A DNA stretch of 64,000 bases, from NCBI GenBank assembly GCA_039961635.1, contig JABRWB010000039.1:13258-77257 (forward strand), read 5' to 3'. The notes below the pieces were generated by a model that saw only the letters and a program-made list of their open reading frames with translations, was not told the origin of the DNA and did not search any database. Position numbers and translations under genes: made by a program. This DNA is from a bacterium (lineage in GTDB: Bacteria; 4484-113; JAGGVC01). Below, piece after piece: positions 59,064 through 64,000 of the stretch. Each line of letters opens with the position of its first letter. Positions within the stretch are counted from its first letter, which is position 1.

Positions 59064-59918
59064 ATGCCAAACATGGGCCGGCAAAATGGAAGCTGCACCC
59101 TTCTAGTAGATGCAATAGCAAAGGAAATACTTATTAAGGCGTTTCCGCCCATTACCTTTATTGATTTACACGTTACTGACGACTGCAATCTCAGGTGTCC
59201 TTATTGCTTCGTTCATGGAAAAAGAAACAACCAAATGACAGATGATGTCGCGTTTGCGGCCGTGGATTTCCTAATTCGCGAAAGCAGAGACCAGGACATC
59301 CTAAGGATATTGTTTATAGGCGGTGAACCGCTGCTTGAATTTGACTTGATGCAAAGAATTGTGTTATATGCAGGTAAAGCATCAATCAAACACAGGAAAC
59401 GTATCAATTATGATACTACAACGAATGGCACTCTTTTCAATGAAGAAATCCTTGAGTTCTTTAGGGATTCCAAAATATCTTTTCTGCTATCCATGGACGG
59501 AGGCAAGGAAAGCCATGACATGCATCGGAAATTCGCCGGTGGAATTGGCTCATTCGATACTGTTGTCTCGAAAATTCCATTAATGAAAAAATATCAACCA
59601 TGGCTCGGTATTCGGGTGACCCCGACGCCTCAGACAATTTCAAGGCTATTCGAAGATGTTAAGGAGCTTTATCAGCTTGGTGCAAATCAGTTTATTATTG
59701 GTCCTGCAACCGGTGTCACTTGGAGCTTTGAAGATTTCGCGTTGTATCAAAGTCAAATGTTACTGATTGCTGATTGGTATGTCAAACTAAAAAGGAGGCG
59801 TGCTCATTTAAGAATCAACCAATTTGGCGACGACGCAAGCGACCTACTTGGAAACAAACAGGGGATCTGGGGATGTGGCGCAGGAAAGAGCAGGATTAGC
59901 ATATCAACATCTGGTTAA
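59064..59918 (+). CDS. Radical SAM/SPASM peptide maturase, ended early by an in-frame TAA
   Basis: The open part encodes 284 residues. The radical SAM motif CNLRCPYC (Cys41, 45, 48) is intact, with FIGGEPLLEF for the SAM-binding loop and TTTNGTLF and LLSMDGGKESHD in the barrel, all typical of anaerobic-maturase-like SPASM enzymes. It ends at WGCGAGKSRISISTSG, the start of the SPASM domain, with TAA at 59916-59918. The same frame stays open for 98 more codons carrying the missing SPASM cysteines. A single base change (for example GAA or AAA to TAA) explains this. Activity without the SPASM clusters is doubtful unless the stop is read through. Confidence 0.75.
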   Translation: MPNMGRQNGSCTLLVDAIAKEILIKAFPPITFIDLHVTDDCNLRCPYCFVHGKRNNQMTDDVAFAAVDFLIRESRDQDILRILFIGGEPLLEFDLMQRIVLYAGKASIKHRKRINYDTTTNGTLFNEEILEFFRDSKISFLLSMDGGKESHDMHRKFAGGIGSFDTVVSKIPLMKKYQPWLGIRVTPTPQTISRLFEDVKELYQLGANQFIIGPATGVTWSFEDFALYQSQMLLIADWYVKLKRRRAHLRINQFGDDASDLLGNKQGIWGCGAGKSRISISTSG

Positions 59919-60215
59919 ATTCAGGGATGTGCAAAGATTCAAGGACTTAATAATCTTAGTGGACTTGTTGTTTTTGGAGATATATTCAATGGTTGGACTG
60001 ATTTGGAGGCAAGATTACAGTTTATAAATTCGGGATTTGCTTGCAGGCAAAGTTGTTTAAAATGCGATATTTCTTCAGATTGCGCGGGCGGCTGTCCCGC
60101 GGTCAACTGGGAATCCAGCGGGTCCATATATTCTTGCAGTCGCGAGCAATGCATGTCTGCCAAGGTTTGCGCGTTGGTAAAGGCGCGCGTAACAAAAGCC
60201 TTGGCGAAAGCATAA
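59919..60215 (+). pseudogene. SPASM-domain remainder of the interrupted radical SAM gene
   Basis: Directly after the TAA the same frame continues with IQGCAKIQGLNNLSGLVVFG and then ACRQSCLKCDISSDCAGGCP and YSCSREQCMSAKVC, ending at TAA 60213-60215. The Cys spacing is that of a SPASM C-terminus, and the sequence joins the upstream part without a shift, so the two are one gene of 383 sense codons plus the internal stop. An internal ATG at 60003 could allow a 70-residue fragment, but no ribosome binding site supports it. It may be a recent pseudogene, an assembly error or a readthrough gene. Confidence 0.7.
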
Positions 60216-60228
60216 TCTCAAGTCCGCT

Positions 60229-60321
60229 TTCCTTGCATCCTGCCCAGTATCTGCGCTATCCTAGCTCGACACGCCGCGGCCCGTCCGTTCCTTGCATCCT
60301 GCCCAGTATCTGCGCTATTCT
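60229..60321 (+). repeat. Tandem duplication containing two tldD promoters
   Basis: A 31-nt block beginning TTCCTTGCAT occurs at 60229-60259 and again, identical, at 60288-60318 (59-bp period), with further similarity downstream (CGACACGCC). Each copy holds TTGCAT, an 18-nt spacer and a -10 box: TATCCT at 60257-60262 in copy 1 and TATTCT at 60316-60321 in copy 2. Both point toward tldD, which starts at 60369 with GGAGG ahead. Confidence 0.6.
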
Positions 60322-60368
60322 GAGCCGACACGCCCGCGGCCTGCTTGCGGGCATCCGGAGGACCGCCG

Positions 60369-61811
60369 ATGAAGGAACTTGCCGACTTTTTCCGGGCGAA
60401 CGCCCAGCGGACAGGCGTCTCGTACGCCGATATCCGCATAACCGGGCTCGCGCGCGAGTCGCTCACCGTCAAGAACGGGCGCGTGGACAACATCTCGAAA
60501 AGCGCCGAGGCGGGATTCGGGGTGCGGGTGCTGCACCGGGGCTGCTGGGGTTTCGCGGCGTCCAACCACGTCAACCGCGCCGAAATAGAGCGTATAACGA
60601 TGCTGGCGATGGAAATCGCGATGGCAAGCTCGACGGCCAAGCGGGAGGACGTGCGGCTGGACGACACTCCGGCTGCACAGGGAACCTACGTCACCCCCCA
60701 CACGAAGGACCCGTTCGCGTGGAGCACCGAGGAGAAGCTTGCGCTCCTGTTCGACTGGAATAAAAAGATGAAAAGCGTAAAGGGGCTGACGAACGCGACT
60801 TCCTCGATGGACTTCTTCCGCGAGGAGCAGTATTTCGCCTCGACGGAAGGCGCGCTCATAGAGCAGACGATTCTCGAATCCGGCGCGGGCATCGAAGCGG
60901 TCGCGATTCAAAACGGCGAAATGCAACGCCGCTGCTACCCCAACAGCTTCCGAGGCCAGTTCCACACGGGCGGCTGGGAGCTTTTGGAGCCGTACGACAT
61001 CGGCGGGAACGCGGAGCGGATCGCGGAGGAAGCCGTGATGCTGCTTTCCGCGCCCGAGCTTCCGCACATGCGCACGACGCTCATCATCGAGGGAGCGCAG
61101 CTCGGCCTGCAGGTGCACGAATCCATCGGCCATCCGATCGAGCTCGACCGCGTCCTCGGAATGGAGGCGGCGTACGCCGGGATGAGCTTCGTCACGCTCG
61201 ATAAGCGGGGGAATCTGAAATACGGCAGCGACATAATGCACGTTACCGCTGACGCGACGCTCCCCGGCGGGCTGGGCACCTTCGGCTGGGACGACGACGG
61301 GGTGCCGGCGCAGCGCGTGGACATAATCAAAGACGGAGTGTTCCTAAACTACCTGACGAACCGCGAGACCGCGGGAATCGTAGGCCAGCGGAGCAACGGG
61401 ACGAACCGCGCGGACGGCTTCAACCGCGCGCCGATCATCCGGATGACGAACATCAACCTGGAGCCGGGGACGTGGGAGCTGGACGCGCTCATCGCGGACA
61501 CCGAAGACGGAATCTGGATGGAGACGAACAAAAGCTGGTCTATAGACGACCGCCGCGTCAACTTCCAGTTCGGATGCGAGCTGGCCCGCGAAATCAAGGG
61601 CGGCAAACTGGGCAAAGTGTACAAGAATCCGAACTATACGGGCATCACGACCGAGTTCTGGGGAAGCATGGACGCCGTCTGCAACAAGAACCACTGGAAG
61701 ATATGGGGCACGCCCAACTGCGGAAAGGGCCAACCCTCGCAGACCGCGCACGTGGCGCACGGCACCGCGCCCGCGCGTTTCCGCAACGTCGAAGTGGGAG
61801 TGAGGGGATAG
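60369..61811 (+). CDS. tldD: Metalloprotease TldD
   Basis: A 480-residue TldD, the catalytic partner of the TldD/TldE heterodimer. The metal-site motif HESIGHPIELDR fits the HExxxH signature of TldD, and NRETAGIVGQRSNGTNRADGF and the C-terminal GTPNCGKGQPSQ are typical. The complex degrades unfolded peptides and in E. coli trims the microcin B17 precursor and the CcdA antitoxin. Start is ATG 60369 with GGAGG 7 nt upstream. It lies 153 bp after the radical SAM remnant behind a duplicated promoter, and 2 bp before tldE. Confidence 0.93.
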   Translation: MKELADFFRANAQRTGVSYADIRITGLARESLTVKNGRVDNISKSAEAGFGVRVLHRGCWGFAASNHVNRAEIERITMLAMEIAMASSTAKREDVRLDDTPAAQGTYVTPHTKDPFAWSTEEKLALLFDWNKKMKSVKGLTNATSSMDFFREEQYFASTEGALIEQTILESGAGIEAVAIQNGEMQRRCYPNSFRGQFHTGGWELLEPYDIGGNAERIAEEAVMLLSAPELPHMRTTLIIEGAQLGLQVHESIGHPIELDRVLGMEAAYAGMSFVTLDKRGNLKYGSDIMHVTADATLPGGLGTFGWDDDGVPAQRVDIIKDGVFLNYLTNRETAGIVGQRSNGTNRADGFNRAPIIRMTNINLEPGTWELDALIADTEDGIWMETNKSWSIDDRRVNFQFGCELAREIKGGKLGKVYKNPNYTGITTEFWGSMDAVCNKNHWKIWGTPNCGKGQPSQTAHVAHGTAPARFRNVEVGVRG

Positions 61812-61813
61812 CG

Positions 61814-63175
61814 ATGGCGACCTTTAGGGAAATGTCAACGGCAGAATTCGAAAACGCGGTGCGCGAGCGCATCGAGGACGCGATCGCGGGCTCGCCCGCG
61901 GAAGATACCGAGATTCTCGTCACCTCCAACATCTCGGCGCTGACGCGGTTCGCGAACAACCAGATCCACCAGAACCACCACGAGGAGAACGCGGAGGTGA
62001 CCGTGCGTTGCGCGGTGGGCCGCAGATGGGGGACTGTGACCACCAATTCGCTCGACCCCGAAGCGCTCAAAAAGGCCGTGGACGACGCCGCGGACGCGGC
62101 GCGGCTTTTGCCGGACGACCCGGAGTTCATCCCCAGCGCGGAGGGGCCGTACCGCTATTCGTTCACGCCCGAATTCGACAAGCCTACCGCGGAATGCGAG
62201 CCGTCGCGACGCGCGCTCATGGTGAAGAAAGGATTCGAAAAGGTGCCGGACGGATACGAGGCCGCGGGCACGCTCTCGACGGGCGCGGTTACGCTCGGCG
62301 TATTTTCCGCGCGCGGGATTTCCGCGATTACCAGCGCAACCACGGCCGAATACACAATTCTGCTCACCGGCAAAACGTCGTCGGGATACGCGGAGGAAAC
62401 GTCGCGGCGCGTCACCGCAATCGATCCCGCGGCGATCGCCAAGCGCGCGGCGGAAAAGGCAATCGCGGGCGAAAATCCGCGCTCCGACCTGGATATAGGG
62501 AGATACACCGTCATCCTCGAAGAGGAAGCGGTCGCGACCTTCCTGATGTTCTTTTCGTGGACGGGATTCGGCGGCCAGGAGTTCGCGGACGGCGAAAGTT
62601 TCCTCTGCGGAAGGCTCGGCGAAAAAATCACGGGCGAAAACATCACGATAGTTGACGACGCGGCCGACCCGCGCACGTTCGGACTGCCGTTCGACTTCGA
62701 AGGGATGCCGCGCCAGCGGCTGACGATTATCGAGCACGGGATCGCGCGCGGCGTCGCGCACAGCCGCAAGACCGCCAGCAAATCCGGCGCGCTACCGACG
62801 GGCCACAGCGTCGGCCCGTGGGGCGCGTACCCGACGAATTTGATTCTTTCGCCGGGCGATTCGAGCCGGGATGAAATGATCAAGGCGACGGAGCGCGGAA
62901 TCCTCGTGTCGCGGTTCCACTACTCGAACGTCGTCGATCCCAAAAAGACCGTGTACACAGGCCTCACCCGCGACGGTACGTTTTTGATCGAAAACGGCGA
63001 GATCGCCTGCGGCCTGACCAATTTCCGGTGGACGCAGAACGCACTTGAAGCGCTGGAGAAGGCCGACATGATTTCTGCGGAGCAGAGGTTCAACAGCGCC
63101 TTCTTCGGCGGCGGCGCGGTCGTCCCCGCGATCCGCACGCACGAGTTCAACTTCAGCGGCAAGAGCGATCATTAG
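61814..63175 (+). CDS. tldE: TldE/PmbA, partner subunit of the TldD protease
   Basis: A 453-residue TldE/PmbA. Family parts are TRFANNQIHQNHHEENAEV, the central TSSGYAEETSRRV, and the C-terminal LPTGHSVGPWGAYPTNLIL and GILVSRFHYSNVVDPK. TldE resembles TldD but lacks the metal-binding HExxxH, as here; it completes the active site cavity. ATG 61814 starts 2 bp after the tldD stop, so the subunits are coexpressed. Confidence 0.92.
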   Translation: MATFREMSTAEFENAVRERIEDAIAGSPAEDTEILVTSNISALTRFANNQIHQNHHEENAEVTVRCAVGRRWGTVTTNSLDPEALKKAVDDAADAARLLPDDPEFIPSAEGPYRYSFTPEFDKPTAECEPSRRALMVKKGFEKVPDGYEAAGTLSTGAVTLGVFSARGISAITSATTAEYTILLTGKTSSGYAEETSRRVTAIDPAAIAKRAAEKAIAGENPRSDLDIGRYTVILEEEAVATFLMFFSWTGFGGQEFADGESFLCGRLGEKITGENITIVDDAADPRTFGLPFDFEGMPRQRLTIIEHGIARGVAHSRKTASKSGALPTGHSVGPWGAYPTNLILSPGDSSRDEMIKATERGILVSRFHYSNVVDPKKTVYTGLTRDGTFLIENGEIACGLTNFRWTQNALEALEKADMISAEQRFNSAFFGGGAVVPAIRTHEFNFSGKSDH

Positions 63176-63190
63176 TGCCGGTTGTCGCGG

Positions 63191-64000
63191 CTACCCCATC
63201 CCCACGCTCATTTCGGGAGCGATGACGTCCCTGCCCCTAAGGATTTCGCAGAGCGCGTACGCGCCGCGGATTTCTTTGACGCGCAGCTTGCCCGCGCGCA
63301 CCGAGTCCATCCACACAACCGCGCCGCGGTTGTCCCGGCGCTCGAACACCTTGTATACGGTCAGCCAGTCCCCCGGCACGACAGGCGAGCCGGAGCCGAA
63401 ATAGACGACAGCGGTATCCCCGGATTTTTCGACGACGGAGCCGGAAAACGGGAAAAGCAACGCCACCTGCGCCGCAGCCATCGCGCAAGCCTTTCCCGCA
63501 GCATCCAGCACCGGATTCCTTTCGGTTTCGGCCGCCGTGAAATCGAAACCGGCCATCCATGTGTCGAAATTGGAAACTTCGACGTCGAACGCGTCCGATT
63601 TCGCCTCCGCCCTGCCCGAAAGCACCTCCGCCCCTCCGTGCGTCGAAACGAGCGAGTACTCGATGACGATATGCGAAACGGCGCTGTCCGGAACCATGAA
63701 CGAAACCGACAGCGGGCCTAGCATGGCCTCGCGCTTTTCGAGCGAAAACTCCCGCACCTTGCCCGCCAGCAGAAAATCCGGTCCGGCGATTTTGCGCGCG
63801 GCCCCGAGCCGGTTGGCATAGAGCGTTTGTGGATCGAGTTTTGCCGCTTCAACCATCGCAACCGTTTCGCCGGGATAGATGATTTTGTATCTTCCCGCGG
63901 CATTGTCCGCCAGCTTTTTCGCGACAAGCTCCGAAATGCCGCGCCCCACGTTTCCGTACTTGTGCTCGAACGGCGCGACCGCGATTGTCGGGAACGAAAC
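63191..64000 (-). CDS. CsgG/FlgT-like envelope protein, N-terminus beyond the right edge
   Basis: The frame is open from the right edge to a stop at 63191, giving at least 269 residues. The first visible part (TIAVAPFEHKYG, then GRGISELVAKKLADN and YKIIYPGETVAMVEAAKL) has the nucleotide-free Rossmann-like start of the CsgG superfamily. Later it reads FLLAGKVREFSLEKRE and VIEYSLVSTHGGAEVLSGR. A C-terminal region (VVPGDWLTVYKVFERRDNRG) resembles FlgT-like domains. Such proteins build outer-membrane channels or stabilise flagellar bases. The gene converges with tldE, 15 bp apart. Confidence 0.65.
   Translation of the reverse strand, partial: VSFPTIAVAPFEHKYGNVGRGISELVAKKLADNAAGRYKIIYPGETVAMVEAAKLDPQTLYANRLGAARKIAGPDFLLAGKVREFSLEKREAMLGPLSVSFMVPDSAVSHIVIEYSLVSTHGGAEVLSGRAEAKSDAFDVEVSNFDTWMAGFDFTAAETERNPVLDAAGKACAMAAAQVALLFPFSGSVVEKSGDTAVVYFGSGSPVVPGDWLTVYKVFERRDNRGAVVWMDSVRAGKLRVKEIRGAYALCEILRGRDVIAPEMSVGMG

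Noticed and set aside
59916-59918. Recoding of TAA as an unusual amino acid
   Set aside because: TAA is the ordinary stop of many genes here, and no stop-codon recoding element is visible; mutation or sequence error is simpler.
60315-61241. A 308-codon minus-strand frame opposite tldD
   Set aside because: It is a shadow of a clear TldD gene, rich in Arg and Val/Leu with no motif.
61835-62761. A 308-codon minus-strand frame opposite tldE
   Set aside because: It is antisense to a full TldE/PmbA gene; its Arg-rich translation is typical of a GC-driven shadow.
1-64000. CRISPR arrays, insertion sequences, integrases, phage genes, rRNA genes or a replication origin
   Set aside because: No regular spacer-repeat array, transposase, recombinase, phage gene, rRNA segment or DnaA-box cluster was seen on either strand.

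Overview
The window reads as chromosomal DNA from a free-living, probably diderm bacterium of an uncultured or deep-branching lineage. No gene fixes the taxon. Several genes are of kinds familiar from Gram-positives (hrcA, a FabL-type enoyl-ACP reductase, bshA for bacillithiol, pgpH). Others suggest an outer membrane or secretion apparatus (a secretin-type STN domain, CsgG-like proteins, many lipobox lipoproteins) and a flagellum (fliS plus a FliT-like gene). Coding density is high, short overlaps are frequent, and GTG and TTG starts are common. Many genes start 6-8 nt after a TATAAT-like -10 box, which points to widespread leaderless transcription.

Layout. 1-3.1 kb (minus): a PhnD-PhnC-PhnE-type phosphonate/phosphite importer and the start of a lipoprotein gene. 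3.2-6.5 kb (plus): a CPA2-type cation/proton antiporter, a PII-like protein and an M28 peptidase. 6.5-10.7 kb (minus): fliT-like, fliS, bshA, a secreted unknown, fabL and mazG. 10.8-11.4 kb: a DUF1257-DUF2997 pair. 11.5-18 kb (minus): pgpH, phoH, mtaB, hrcA and a cyclophilin lipoprotein. 18.1-19.9 kb: dapF and mtnP. 19.9-25.5 kb: dtd and relA/spoT, divergent from a sigma-54-like gene, queG and a degenerate receiver. 25.6-28.9 kb: an STN-domain protein, a HEAT-repeat protein, pyrB and a nitroreductase. 29-34.6 kb: secA, a VOC protein, a threonine aldolase, hypA and hypB. 35-38.3 kb: rpsP-khpA-rimM-trmD-rplS-lepB. 38.4-43.5 kb: an ornithine cyclodeaminase/alanine dehydrogenase family enzyme, a hybrid histidine kinase, a TIM-barrel protein and a lipid kinase. 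43.5-46.6 kb: a membrane protein, an RRE-fused radical SAM/SPASM enzyme and a lipoprotein. 46.6-49.1 kb (minus): the proton-pumping pyrophosphatase hppA and a tRNA-Cys/tRNA-Val operon. 49.5-53.4 kb: a KamA-like aminomutase, aconitase and lipB. 53.5-56.7 kb (minus): an HtrA protease, a CdsA/dolichol-kinase-like protein and truB. 56.8-60.2 kb: the unusual cassette described next. 60.4-63.2 kb: tldD and tldE. 63.2-64 kb: a CsgG-like protein cut by the right edge.

The most interesting region is 56.77-60.2 kb, a four-gene operon behind a consensus promoter (TTGACA, 17 nt, TACAAT). It encodes a small helical protein, a 282-residue protein with a Cys-free N-terminal 64 residues and then 28 cysteines (14 of them in an aromatic-x-Cys pattern), a secreted unknown, and a radical SAM/SPASM enzyme. 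It looks like a ribosomally made, radical-SAM-modified peptide (RiPP) system with an unusually long precursor. The enzyme gene carries one in-frame TAA inside its SPASM domain. The central part of the cassette is visibly AT-richer than its neighbours. TldD and TldE, the protease pair known to process some RiPP precursors, follow directly but have their own duplicated promoter and ordinary composition.

Most of the rest is housekeeping: translation and tRNA modification (rpsP, khpA, rimM, trmD, rplS, truB, mtaB, queG, dtd), protein export (secA, lepB), stress and second-messenger control (relA/spoT, pgpH, hrcA, phoH, htrA), and central metabolism (dapF, pyrB, mtnP, acn, lipB, fabL). No CRISPR array, insertion sequence, integrase, rRNA gene or replication origin was seen.
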